A stretch of DNA of 64,000 bases, from NCBI RefSeq assembly GCF_004011695.2, contig NC_082409.1, positions 806,001-870,000 of the forward strand, given 5' to 3'. The notes under the pieces are model-generated. The model was not told the DNA's origin, made no database searches, and saw only the letters and a program-made list of their open reading frames with translations. Shown here piece by piece: positions 1 through 10,102 of this stretch. Source of the DNA: Ascochyta rabiei (lineage: Eukaryota > Ascomycota > Dothideomycetes > Pleosporales > Didymellaceae). Both the position numbers and the translations under genes were made by a program. Each line of letters starts with the position of its first letter. The stretch's first letter is position 1.

Positions 1-2
1 CA

Positions 3-696
3 CGGCGACGCAGAAGCGCTCTGATAGCTGGGGGGGGCTCGGTTGCTCTTGGTCCTTCCAAGTCCACCATCACCCGCGCCGTCACCACCCTCGTGCCCGG
101 TGTGGCGCCGTCAACGCAGAACGGCATGCTGTTCCTCTGGCCGGGAATGTCCAACGGCACCGGCGACCTGGTGCAGACGACGCTGGAATCGTGGACAGGC
201 GGCAACAGCTGGTGCGGAGCCCAGCCGGGCCAATGGTGCATCCGCAGCTCTCTGTTCGGCAGCTTTGGACAGCTTGACGGCCCGGCGAGTCCGGTCAGCG
301 GAAACATGAAGGTCGAGATCCTGTACGAGTTGCTCTCTGACGGACAGACGTGGAAGCAGACCGCCACCGATCTCGGTAGCAAGAAGCAGCTGTCGACTTA
401 TTCGCATAAGTCTGGTCCCTACATGGTACGTGGATGGTCTAATTTCATAATTGCTCGCTGGTCAATGTACTGATGGAGCGCAGACGGGCTATGGTACCGG
501 CACAGAATGCGACCAGGCCTGCACGGGTACCATCGCTGCGCAGACGTACACGAATACTGTCATCACGCTCGCTGGATCTGATCCTGCTTTTGGTAAGACC
601 ATCTCTGCCAGCAACGGAGCGACTTACAAAGGCCTTACCAACACTGGAAACGGCAAGGTTTGGACCATCGCCGAAATGCATGTGCCAAAGATGTAA
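3..696 (+). CDS. Secreted-type fungal protein, 3' part (5' end outside window)
   Basis: The reading frame is open from the window edge, so the start lies outside or in an upstream exon; an acceptor may sit near base 27. An intron at 426-483 (GT..AG, 58 nt) joins the frame ending in GPYM to TGYGTGTECDQ; the stop is at 694-696. The visible 212 or so residues contain LFLWPGMSNGTGD, paired cysteines (SWCGAQPGQWC and ECDQAC), and many Thr, Ser and Gly. This composition is typical of extracellular beta-sandwich proteins, and I recall similar uncharacterised secreted proteins in ascomycetes. No catalytic motif could be assigned and no signal peptide is visible because the N-terminus is missing. Function unknown. 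Confidence 0.7.
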
Positions 697-1392
697 GAAC
701 CCTTGTGCTCGCTCCTAGGTGGCTGATGCAGGTTGTAGCAGTCGGTAGAGGTAGTTGGGGCGGCCCGTAGCTCGAGGTGGCTCTGATTAGAATAGTTTGA
801 TCGGCGTACAGTTCATTGTATCTCAATAAATCGCTGCGATGAGAGAAGCTGATGAAGTGACGTGAGGCTCACGCAATGCAGCCCCACGAATTCAATGAGC
901 TGAGCTCAGCCATGCAAACAACCAGCCTCAACCGTCATAAGACTCTTCACGTGTACAACATGCGCGAATGACTGCGAAAATTCAAACCACCACTGCACGC
1001 AGCCTTGTCAGATGTTGGTCGAAATTCGCAGCCAAGAATCTGGAGGAGATCATCGGGATCCGCGACGCGGCGGGCAGGTACAACGCAGCGGCGGTGGCGA
1101 ATATGGAGCCAGCCGAGGTGCGGCGACGTCGTGCCTGAGTGATGGTCAGGTACCACGAGGTACGTACAGGGATATAAGGGGGAGCCTGAACGGAGTAGAA
1201 ATACGAGCCGCTTGCACTGAGCATCTAGTGATCTTTTGTAAAAGAAAACCCCTTGCGACTCTGCTTGATGATCGAAGTTGTTGGCTGCTCGGGAGGAAGA
1301 AGGCAATGACGTCATCTCGCTGTCGCAGCTTGTCGACCTTTGATGTGACACCTGATGACTCCGCGTCAACCACCCGCCATGGCACGTTCAGG
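697..1392. other. Intergenic, 3' of the secreted-type gene and 5' of the metallophosphoesterase
   Basis: About 0.7 kb. The frame of the next gene stays open upstream to about 1306, including another ATG at 1306, so the 5' limit of that gene is uncertain. Nothing else recognised. Confidence 0.5.
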
Positions 1393-2633
1393 ATGGTGGA
1401 TGAGACGGTGAAGATGCGCAAAACGCGCATAGTCTGCATATCAGATACACACAACAATACGCCAAAGCTTCCAGCAGGCGACGTGTTGATTCATGCCGGT
1501 GATTTGACAAATCAGGGCTCGTTTGACGAGCTTGAGCGGGCTGTGGCATGGCTTGAGAAGACCGACTTCGAGGCCAAGATTGTGGTCGCTGGTACTTACC
1601 TTGATACTAGCAAAGAGCTGGCACAGTGACAGGGCTGACAGGTGCAGGCAACCATGAAATCACACTTGACGAGCAGTTCTATGAGAAGAAAGGGGCCCGG
1701 TGGAAGTGGCCTGCTCCACAAAGCCCTCGAGGATGTATGAAGCTACTACGGGAGTCGAAGACAATCACCTACCTGGAGAATGAGTCTATGACAGTGTGCT
1801 TGAGAAAGCCAGCCGGGCCACATACGTGGTTTAGGGTGTTCGGGAGTCCGCGCACGCCTGGTCCTGGGAAATGGGCGTTTGAATATCAGGAACAAGACGC
1901 CCAGGGTCTTTGGGCGGAGATTCCAGACGACGTCGATCTTGTGGTAACACACACACCGCCCAGAGGGCACTGCGATGCTGCGACGAAGGATGACCGGTCT
2001 GGATGCCCTGCACTTTTACGAAGACTGGCTGAAGTCAGGCCGCTGCTGCATGTATGCGGTCATATACATGAGGCGCGAGGAATTGAGCGTGTGCGTTGGA
2101 GTCCTACCCACAGCGACAGCCTTGTCGAGAGCGTAGAGAATTGGCACGACCCTGGAAGTGGCAACAAGAAGCTCTCACTACTGGATCTGACGTCCAAGTC
2201 AGAGCGCCCTCTGGGTAATAGCGCGAGTACGACACGTCAGAATGCGCCTGACTCGCTGCAGCGTGGTGTCGGGGGTCAGCCTGGTGTATCGATGCCTGGA
2301 ATCGGGGTTCTTCAGCCTGACCAAGACAACCTAAACTCGACGTCAAGCCTCATCGGAGGTGCCCTCCAAGGAAGTGAGGCGCTCGGGAGGATTGAGGATA
2401 GCGGGGTTGTGGTGGGGCAGAGACGTGGTGTTGAGCCTCCCAGGGCAGCCTTGCGAGGCGATTCAGGCTTGGAATCCAGATCCTCCAGACATGAATGTCG
2501 TGTCGAGACTGCTGTCATGAACGCCTCGTTTCTTGGGCCGAGAATCGATGGAAGGATTACGGGTACCAGCAAGGCCATTGTGGTCGACATCGACTTGCCA
2601 GTGTGGAAAGCCAAAGCAGATGGATATGTATGA
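1393..2633 (+). CDS. Metallophosphoesterase (calcineurin-like phosphoesterase)
   Basis: Predicted 394 aa, two exons: 1393-1591 and 1648-2633. The intron splits the glycine codon of the GNHE block, and splicing restores VVAGNHE. The canonical metallophosphoesterase blocks appear in order: DTHN (residues 18-21), AGDLTN, GNHE, THTPPRGH and CGHIHEARG. These supply the Asp, His and Asn ligands of a two-metal centre. The family includes phosphodiesterases and phosphoprotein phosphatases; the substrate cannot be read from sequence. A variable Ser/Gly-rich stretch (roughly residues 240-340) precedes a conserved-looking tail ending KAIVVDIDLPVW, seen in fungal members. The start at 1393 was chosen because it lies just before the first beta strand (MRKTRIVCISDTH); an upstream in-frame ATG at 1306 would add 29 residues. 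No signal peptide, so probably intracellular. Confidence 0.85.
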
Positions 2634-4571
2634 TGATGTAGCAGGCTGCAGGTGTCTGTCTTCGCCGTTCTGAATGATCTTGTTCTCGCGCTCCAAACCC
2701 ACATAGCCTCCTATCGTGATTTCTGCACTGCTGTGCTCAATTGAAGACGACCACGTTGAAGGACTTGGTGTGCCGGCTCAAGCAGAGCAGCTGGCGATTG
2801 GAGGGTGATGCGCTGGTGCCCCGCTACAGGTCGGTCTAGCATGCATAAGCGTGCTTTGTCAACCACTCAAGCAGGAGGCTACTGTTGGTCATCTTTGGAA
2901 CCATCCGGGACGGATCGAGGGCTCCAAATCGCAGCCTGGCGAAGTAACCGCCGTGCACATCCTCCACATGGACGCGATGGTCGGGGATCCTGGCCTGGTG
3001 TCAGGGCACGCACATCCTTTCCTCAGACGACACAGCGGGTGCGCAGGAATAAATAAGCGTGCCGTAGCCGCATGACTGCGCAGGTACTCTGTCTGAAGGT
3101 GTTGGTGTCTCGGATTCGACGCCATGCCAGATCATTCGAGCAATGTTGAAAATGCGCACGCGTCATGGGCCACTTGCTTCATTTTCGCTCGGCTGCAGTT
3201 GGTCACGTCTTGCCAATGTCTTTTGCTCGCGGTGGGGCATTTGCTGCTTGGGTTGTGGGGGGGTCACTTGGAAGCACACGGCCGGCCTCGGTGTTTTCTG
3301 GATCATGCAGGTTCGTTCCGTCGTGTCTGACCATGTGGCTGCGTGAAGACGTGATTGGACGTGTGTTTCTTAACCGCTGGAGCCGGCTGCACTGCTGCAG
3401 CAAGAGGTGCAGCATGTTGGGCCAGGGCGCTCTCCCAGTCGGACCCACAGGACCTCAGCGATTCCACTGACGGACGAGGTCGACAGGCCGTCCTGTGAGG
3501 AGGGGTGCTGACGAGCTTCACTAGAACGCTGGCGGTTGCAGAGCAGGCCGTAGATGGAGTGAGAGGGGGACGCGGGGGTGCTTGAAAGCGTGCAGCCATT
3601 GCGGCGGGCTTGCAGCAGCGCGGCGAGAATGTGCTGAGAGTGCTGAGGGCTGCACGAAAGGGAGCCCCAGTGCAGTGCAGCGACATGGGAGGTCCCTCGC
3701 ACCGAAGTGGTTGCTGCCATGAGCGCCGGGCGATGAGCGTCGAGCATAGCCCTCCTGGGCCTGCCGTCTAAATGGACTCCATTCCACGGCCTTTGTCGTG
3801 TCCAGGCTGACTGTCCACAATAATCGCTCCGTTGCACACAAGACTCGCACTTGGACCCTTTGCTTTTCTATTTCGATTCTGTGTCCCCCATCGATCGACT
3901 ACCAGCAGCCGGCACCTGGGCATTGACGTAGCCCCTTTTCACCGCAACTCACCGCAACTCGCAGCTCGTAGCTCGTCCGTCCACCCCGCGCAACAACGCA
4001 CGCCTGGAGCGAGCCAAAGCAAGTGCACAGCCTCGCACTGAGCTTTGTCACCAGTGCAAGTGTCTTTGTCCGCATCGATCCTCACCATCCAGCCCCCTGA
4101 AGTTCGCGTTGCCACGAGCTTCTCCAGGTTTCTTCCATCGATCGCTGTCAGGGACAGCCGGCCGTTAGCTCAGCATCTTCAAGCCGCATCGTCACACCTC
4201 CCAACCTCGTATGAGCAACAGGAGACTTTTCCATCCACCACCAGTACACCTTCTTTTAATACAGCAGCCACGCACTCCGCCGGCACTTGTCGCTCGACCT
4301 TCACTACCCACTTACATTCGACTTTTGTCTCTCGACGTTGCCACCGTGGTACCAGCCCCCTTCTGCCGTGCCCTACCGCCACAGCCCAACCTTCATCCAC
4401 GATTCAGGGGCCGACCCATGTGCACGCCACTTGCTGTGCACTTGTATTCAACAAAAGTCTGATCGCATTGCCCACCGCGCATGAGAGCGCCAGGCATTTG
4501 CTTCGCTACTCTGACCCCCTCCCTCAAGTTGAGCAGAACCACGTGAAAGACACGACACCAAACAAGACGCC
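2634..4571. other. Long intergenic and promoter region of the J-protein gene
   Basis: About 1.9 kb without a convincing gene. Reading frames of up to 188 codons (for example 4045-4611 +) lack homology and mostly begin with non-ATG codons. From about 3840 to 4560 the + strand is pyrimidine-rich with many CACC and CTC runs, as in long fungal promoters and 5' leaders. A CACGTG palindrome lies at 4540-4545, 27 nt before the ATG. Confidence 0.5.
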
Positions 4572-6329
4572 ATGTCTTCGGAGCCGTTACCAGACCACTA
4601 CAAGGCCCTAGGAATAGACAAGACGGCCGATGCCGCCACCATCAAGAAAACGTATCGCAAGCTGGTACTCACCTGCCATCCCGACAAAGTCACCGACGAG
4701 GCCCTAAAGGCGCAGAAACAGGACGAGTTTCACAAGATCCAACAGGCCTACGAGACCCTGAGCGATGACACCCGCCGCGCCACGTACGAGGCGGAGCTGA
4801 AGCTGGCGCAGCTGCGGCGCGAGAAGCTGGCCAGGACCGCCAGCGGCACCACGGTCGAGCCCAAGACTGCACGCTTCGACGTCAAGACGGCCGGAGGAGC
4901 CTCGTACACGGCCAACGGACCGCCGCGCTATGCCACCGAGGAACGAAGACCCTCGGGGACAACTTCGTCGCGCACATACGATCACGACGACGACCGCTAC
5001 TATGACAGCCGCCGCAAGACGGAAGAGTCGTACTTTGCTGCAGCAAGACCCAGCCCATCGTCACGCTCCTCGCGCGAAAAATACGAGAAGGAGCCCTCAC
5101 GCAGCGCACGCCCTTCGACCGACCGCACACGATCGAGCGCGACCAAGACGCGAGACAGCGAGCGCCGAGACCGCACCAGCAGATTCCCCGCCGACAGCGA
5201 GGGCTCTTCTGCCGACGAGAAGCGCCGCTACGAGCGCGAGTACAAGAGGCGCGGTGCAGAGGACGAGTCGCAAAGGCGAGCCGAGGAGCGCCGTCGAGAC
5301 GACCGCCGTGACGACCGCCGCTACGAAGACTACGACACGTCGACGCCCCGCAAGCTGAGCGTTCAGGAGAAGGGCGAAGATGACGCCATCCGCTACATGT
5401 ACAAGTCTCGCGCCGAAGTCGAGGCCCACACCCGTCCGTCGCCCGTCCGGACCACGTCGCGCGAGTACTACGAGCCCAGCAGTCGCTCGTCCAGGCACCG
5501 AGAGGTGCGCCCAGAACCTGCACCGCGCAGGTCGTCTGCCCGTCCCAAAGAGCGCCCAGGCATGCCCTCGCGCCGCGAGACTGACCGTGGCATTCCCGAG
5601 CTCGTTGACTGGGACGACCGGAGGCCCTCCTTCAAGCAGTCGTCCTCGTCACCGGCTGAGATTCGCATCCCGTCCATGCCCCAGCGATCTCAGACGGAGT
5701 CATCGTCGCGGGACTACCGCCGCTCAGAACGGTCGCCACCACGCTTTCCCGGCCTGAACCGCGCCACCACCATGCCCACAGTCCCCGCATCAGACGCAGG
5801 GTCGCGCCGGGAAGCCAAGAGCTACTCTCGCCCCTCTGGTCTCCGCAACGAGGCCAATAGCAGTCCAGAGCACCCAACCATTCCAGCGCCTCAGCCTAGC
5901 AGCAAGACGTCATACTACGCCTACAGCGTAGCAGATGGAGGCGTAAAACCTATGGACCCACCTGCACACCGCACCGTTCTCCGCGAACCAGAGCGCACAC
6001 GCCACCGCTCTCCGTCGCCACTTACCAAGCCTCCCATTGGTCCCAACCGCCCCGGTTTGCACGCCTCCAAGACATACATGCCGACTCATTCGAGTCGCCA
6101 GTCCTCGCCCGTCCGCGAAGAGCGCGGCCGCTCCGGGCATCTCAAGTATGGTGAGGTTCCTTCCGAGTACACCCGTAGGAAGGCCATGCCTGAGCGCCAA
6201 CCGAGCTACAGCCCTCATGACGTGTCATCCACCCGCAAGTACGGCCCTGAGGACGTCCGGTATGCACCGAGGGAAGGCTACGCAGAGCGAAAGCCGGGGC
6301 TGAGCCGCACGCCCACGTCTGTCTTCTGA
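4572..6329 (+). CDS. J-domain (DnaJ-like) protein with long disordered Arg/Ser/Asp-rich tail
   Basis: Single-exon gene, 585 aa. Residues 8-75 form a J domain: DHYKALGI opens helix I, the invariant HPD is at residues 36-38, and FHKIQQAYETLSD marks helix III. J domains stimulate Hsp70 ATPase activity, so the protein is expected to be an Hsp70 co-chaperone. After about residue 90 no glycine/phenylalanine linker, zinc finger or client-binding domain is visible. The remaining 500 residues are low-complexity, rich in Arg, Ser, Asp, Glu, Pro and Tyr (dense RRDDRRDDRR- and SSR-type runs at about 160-260), so intrinsically disordered. This is a class C J protein whose client or location must come from the tail. 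The start is the first ATG, immediately before the J domain. Confidence 0.85.
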   Translation: MSSEPLPDHYKALGIDKTADAATIKKTYRKLVLTCHPDKVTDEALKAQKQDEFHKIQQAYETLSDDTRRATYEAELKLAQLRREKLARTASGTTVEPKTARFDVKTAGGASYTANGPPRYATEERRPSGTTSSRTYDHDDDRYYDSRRKTEESYFAAARPSPSSRSSREKYEKEPSRSARPSTDRTRSSATKTRDSERRDRTSRFPADSEGSSADEKRRYEREYKRRGAEDESQRRAEERRRDDRRDDRRYEDYDTSTPRKLSVQEKGEDDAIRYMYKSRAEVEAHTRPSPVRTTSREYYEPSSRSSRHREVRPEPAPRRSSARPKERPGMPSRRETDRGIPELVDWDDRRPSFKQSSSSPAEIRIPSMPQRSQTESSSRDYRRSERSPPRFPGLNRATTMPTVPASDAGSRREAKSYSRPSGLRNEANSSPEHPTIPAPQPSSKTSYYAYSVADGGVKPMDPPAHRTVLREPERTRHRSPSPLTKPPIGPNRPGLHASKTYMPTHSSRQSSPVREERGRSGHLKYGEVPSEYTRRKAMPERQPSYSPHDVSSTRKYGPEDVRYAPREGYAERKPGLSRTPTSVF

Positions 6330-7348
6330 GGCGCTGACGTGTCTGCGTAAGTATCGTAGTCTGGCTCATGAGCGGTTTTGAGATACGCAAGCCGAACGTT
6401 GCATCATATGATCCATTTCGAACAACAACTTCGGGCACCGCATACAGAGGAACGAGTATATACGCCACCACACCCGCACATAGGCACAGTAGTGGATACC
6501 CCTTCTCTTGCCACGAACGTGCACTCACGTTTTCCCTTTTTTTTTTCTTTTTCCTTCCCGTTTCCATGTTCAACAGGCGTACACGGTGTTTTGGGAGCAT
6601 TTACAAGGGTTGCTCTTCCCACTACCACTACTCGCGCTGCAAGTGCTGCTTGGCGTCGAGATGATCATCACTAGTTCCTGGTTCTCGAACCACCACCACC
6701 ACCTTTTTGGCAGCGTATTTGGCCGCACTCGCTTTGTCACACTCGCTTGTAGATACGACATAACGACTTTGCATTGTTTTTCTATATATCGTCATCATCA
6801 CAAGGGGGAGCTATTCGTGGGAGTTGAGCTGTTTAAGACAGCAGTATCGGGACTCGAGGGACGGGATATGTAGGTAGCCATCGCAATCAATGAAGAACAA
6901 CAACACACAACCTCAATTCAGAAACTCTATCTGCATGCAACTTGACGTGGGAACATTTGCTTTGAGAGCCACGCAACTCTAGCTCAGCCTATGAATACCA
7001 AACGCGGTCCAGCTTGTCTACTCCGTCGCATCCATCTTATGCCTGTCAGCATCAGGTGAAGAACTACGTCTTGTCACAATCCTGTCCGGGAACAAGATCC
7101 AACAGACACCCTCGCGCCCACCTGCAACAGACCACAACCTGCCGTCTCGAGTTTCCAGCCGCGCAGCCAGCTGTGAGGAGAATGCGGATGCCAGACCGCC
7201 AAAGGACGCTTAATCCATTTATAACGAGCGGTTGATCACTCCTTGACCGTTTCTGAATGCGGCATGAGCTTCAGCTTGATCGAAGTCTTACATGAATGAA
7301 TCTCGCCATGCATGAGTACGGGTAGGGGAAAGCATGTCGACTTGGGCC
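6330..7348. other. Intergenic between convergent genes
   Basis: The J-protein gene ends at 6329 and the next gene on the minus strand ends at 7349. A T-rich tract lies at about 6533-6562. No coding signal. Confidence 0.5.
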
Positions 7349-8416
7349 TCAGTGAGGGCTGCTCGGAGCCACGTACGCTGCACGCCCCTCTTCCGCGTCT
7401 TCCCCAGGGTGAAGAGGATGGGATGGCTGAGCTTCACCGCCGCGTATATGAACAGGCTCAGATCCTACTTCCTCAAGCTGGGCGTTGATCAGCTCGGCGG
7501 GGAAGGATCGCTCCATATCAAGGGCGTCGGCTACAAAGCATCCTCTGCTGCCGAGATGTGGTCTAGAATGCGATAGTGCTTTGTATGGTTTTGGGACCAC
7601 CGCGCCACTGCCAATGTACTGCATCCAGTACAAGTAGTCATAGCCCACGCCGCGCGTTTCGCTGTTTGGATTGGCAACCAAGAGGCGGAGCATCGACTTT
7701 GTGACCCGTGAAGCGGAATCACGGATGTTTTTGACGCTAGCGAAGGTGTCATAGCCCAGCGACCGCATGTAATAACAGAGTCGCAGCGCATGCTTAGGCC
7801 TCGGGAGCCGACCGTTGGGTGCGCTGGCTCTTGTCCAAGTGTAAGCCGCCTTGGCAGTCAAGACTGTGTCGTGCCTATCAAGAGCACGCAAGATCTTGCG
7901 CTGTACTCCAATATATTCCAGTGATCGCTCAAATTCTTCTTCGTGCTGTTCCGTGTATGTGACCTTGGGCAGTATGGAAAAGAGATTATGAATAGGGATA
8001 TTCGGCCTTGCGACATTTCCTGGTACAGGCACTGGGATTGATGACGCACCACCCGTGGGCGCAGGCTGGGCAACCAAGATGTCCAGCTGCAGTTGTAGTT
8101 CGAGCTGTCGTTGGCGCTCTGCGTTTGTGTGGTCAGCGAGGTTACAGATTGTAGAGAGCTGCGTGTTGACATGGGACACAGCACGGGCAAGGGTGTATTG
8201 GCTGCTGAGCCTTCTACCTTCAGAGAGCTCTCGTGCAAGGCTCTGAACTTCCTGTCCTAGGGCTTCCAGGCGGTCGGATACGGTGCTATCATGGATGGCT
8301 GTCTCGGCGCTTTGGTCCTGATTGAAGAGCGAGTGACTGGATATGGGGAACTCAAGGAGCAATCGGCGTGCGCTATTCGACAGGGGTGACGTACCATTGT
8401 TGGAGCCGTCCGGCAT
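7349..8416 (-). CDS. Hypothetical protein with coiled coil
   Basis: Predicted 355 aa, single exon, starting at the ATG at 8416-8414 (MPDGSNNGTS). The frame remains open 46 codons further upstream, but that part looks like leader sequence. A Leu/Glu/Arg-rich region with heptad spacing at residues about 45-115 (SDRLEALGQEVQSLARELSE, then ERQRQLELQLQLD) predicts a coiled coil. Residues about 140-290 look globular, with several Tyr/Trp/Arg segments (AAYTWTRASAP, LRLCYYMRSLGYDTF, YDYLYWMQYIGSG). No signal peptide, membrane segment or known domain recognised. It could be a lineage-restricted nuclear or cytosolic protein; function unknown. Confidence 0.6.
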   Translation of the reverse strand: MPDGSNNGTSPLSNSARRLLLEFPISSHSLFNQDQSAETAIHDSTVSDRLEALGQEVQSLARELSEGRRLSSQYTLARAVSHVNTQLSTICNLADHTNAERQRQLELQLQLDILVAQPAPTGGASSIPVPVPGNVARPNIPIHNLFSILPKVTYTEQHEEEFERSLEYIGVQRKILRALDRHDTVLTAKAAYTWTRASAPNGRLPRPKHALRLCYYMRSLGYDTFASVKNIRDSASRVTKSMLRLLVANPNSETRGVGYDYLYWMQYIGSGAVVPKPYKALSHSRPHLGSRGCFVADALDMERSFPAELINAQLEEVGSEPVHIRGGEAQPSHPLHPGEDAEEGRAAYVAPSSPH

Positions 8417-10102
8417 GTTTAGTGAGAGTAAGATATAGTTGCTGTATGTGATGATAATCAACGATAGATGCAGGTGTGCAGTGTTGTGCAAGCTGTGAGA
8501 TGGGTGGGTATGCATAGAGGGCTGAACTACCAAGTGATTGCGCATGGAAAGCACTTGTGGAGGTCAATGAAGAAGCAACGATGCTTCCACCCAAGATCTG
8601 GAAGGTGGTAGAAGTGTAAAAACGGGGGCAGTGACCGCTATGACTCCCAAACAGAGCTCGACGATACGCTGGCCTCCCTATTGTCTGCTCTTACAGCACT
8701 GAAGATGAAGTAAAGTCTGGAATTGGATCCATCCCGTTCCAGGGTAAAGTTAGACGCAACGGAGAAACGTGAGGCTTGGTGACGGTAAAACGATCGAGAC
8801 ACGCCACTCCCTAACAGAGAGAAGAAGACTGAATACGTGAGGACTGCTCGTACATCAGATGTCATTGCATCGCGCACGATGGCGAGTTCTAGGCTCTGGA
8901 GCTCTTGGACTTCTCGCTCAGGAAAGGGTCAAATCTAAAGCAAATGTAAAGCGAGACACAAGGCAACTTCGATAAGCAGTGCTGTGCTTGTCGGTGTTGT
9001 TTTGGAGGATGCAAGGCACAGAGCCAGTCAAGAGATGACGATGCCAACGTCGATGCTAGCGCGGTGCGCTAAGGGCAGCCGCACGCAGATCAACGGGAAT
9101 CTGCGGTTTCAGTGCTCAAGCGAAAGCGTGTCGCGACGCGTCGCAATGCAATGGTCTGTCCTCCGTTGACATCCGGACAGGACAAGTTGGTGTTCATGTT
9201 GCGCGCAAAGCGGAGACGGCTCGTCCGTAGAGATGGTCGATGATAAGGAAATCCCTCTCTGCTTTGTCCGCAGTGTCTTGCTCAGTGCTTGTCTGACCAA
9301 CAGTATGACGCGGTGCACGGTCACAGGTATCCAGCCCTGCCAGCCACGATGGCAGCTGGGCTGGCTGTCAGGTTGGAAAGCCTGGCAGCGTCCATGTGTT
9401 CGAAGGCGGAAGGCAAGGCAAGGACGTGTCGCGTGCGAAAGCGAACGACAGCGACGAAAACACCTTGTCAAAGGTAAGGATGATGGAAAGCTCGAAAGCT
9501 CGAAAGCTCGAAAGCTCGAACGCTCGAAAGCTCAAGAGCTCGAGTCGAAAGGCAACGAGGCCAAGCGCGTCGAGAACTGGGGGCGCGAACTGTGAGGCGG
9601 TGATCAATGCTGCCTAGCGCCAGCGTCCAGGCATATCGAATAAAGAAAGCGCAGGACTGCGCAGCGGCTGCGACCATCTACAGCGAGTTCAACATCATCG
9701 ACCCCGTCGTCGTCACGGTCGCTGTTGCAACGAGAGGGCCCTAGCGACGGTTACCGGACGGTCTGAGTGGTTCGCCGGCGCTGTTGCGGTAGCAGAAATT
9801 TGCAACTTCTTCACCCTGCTCTCACGCTAGTCCGAGCTTAGGCAAGCGCGCTAGCCGTTCCTGACACACGCGATATTTAATGCTGTCCAGGTGCATCTCT
9901 TAGATAGGCCCGCAGCCCACCTCTCCGAACAGCACTTCCGGGGCGCACGCGTTACCCTCCATCACGTGATACTTTTACAACGCGCATCAGTGCAGCCTCG
10001 CGCAAAAGTGCTCCATCCATGGCATCGTCCACATGCTCCAGTAATTTTTAATTCACCCACAGCACGCCTTGCTGCTCCGGCGAGCGCCCGCTTGTTGCCA
10101 AA
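8417..10102. promoter_or_regulatory. Divergent promoter region between the hypothetical gene and MOT1
   Basis: About 1.7 kb shared by two divergently transcribed genes. It contains the 8-bp tandem repeat at 9486-9545 and a CACGTG palindrome at 9963-9968, 135 nt before the MOT1 start. CACGTG is the classic bHLH (Cbf1/Pho4-type) target, but use here is not shown. No coding signal. Confidence 0.4.
9486..9545. repeat. Tandem repeat, 8-bp unit GCTCGAAA
   Basis: Four perfect or near-perfect head-to-tail copies of GCTCGAAA are followed by degenerating copies (GCTCGAAC, GCTCGAAA, GCTCAAGA, GCTCGAGT). The unit contains parts of TTCGAA and GAGCTC palindromes. It lies upstream of MOT1 in non-coding DNA; frames through it give only a repetitive peptide. 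Confidence 0.85.

Noticed and set aside
3370..3850. Overlapping minus-strand frames (155 and 109 codons)
   Set aside because: Composition differs between frames without conservation or start-site support; they lie in a long promoter region.
4882..5523. 213-codon frame opposite the J-protein gene
   Set aside because: A shadow of the Arg/Ser-rich coding sequence; composition is artificial (Cys/Arg/Ser) and no homologue is recognised.
9486..9545. Possible CRISPR array or heat-shock element
   Set aside because: The 8-bp direct repeat has no spacers, and the GAA spacing is 8 bp rather than the alternating 5-bp units of an HSE; the host is a eukaryote.
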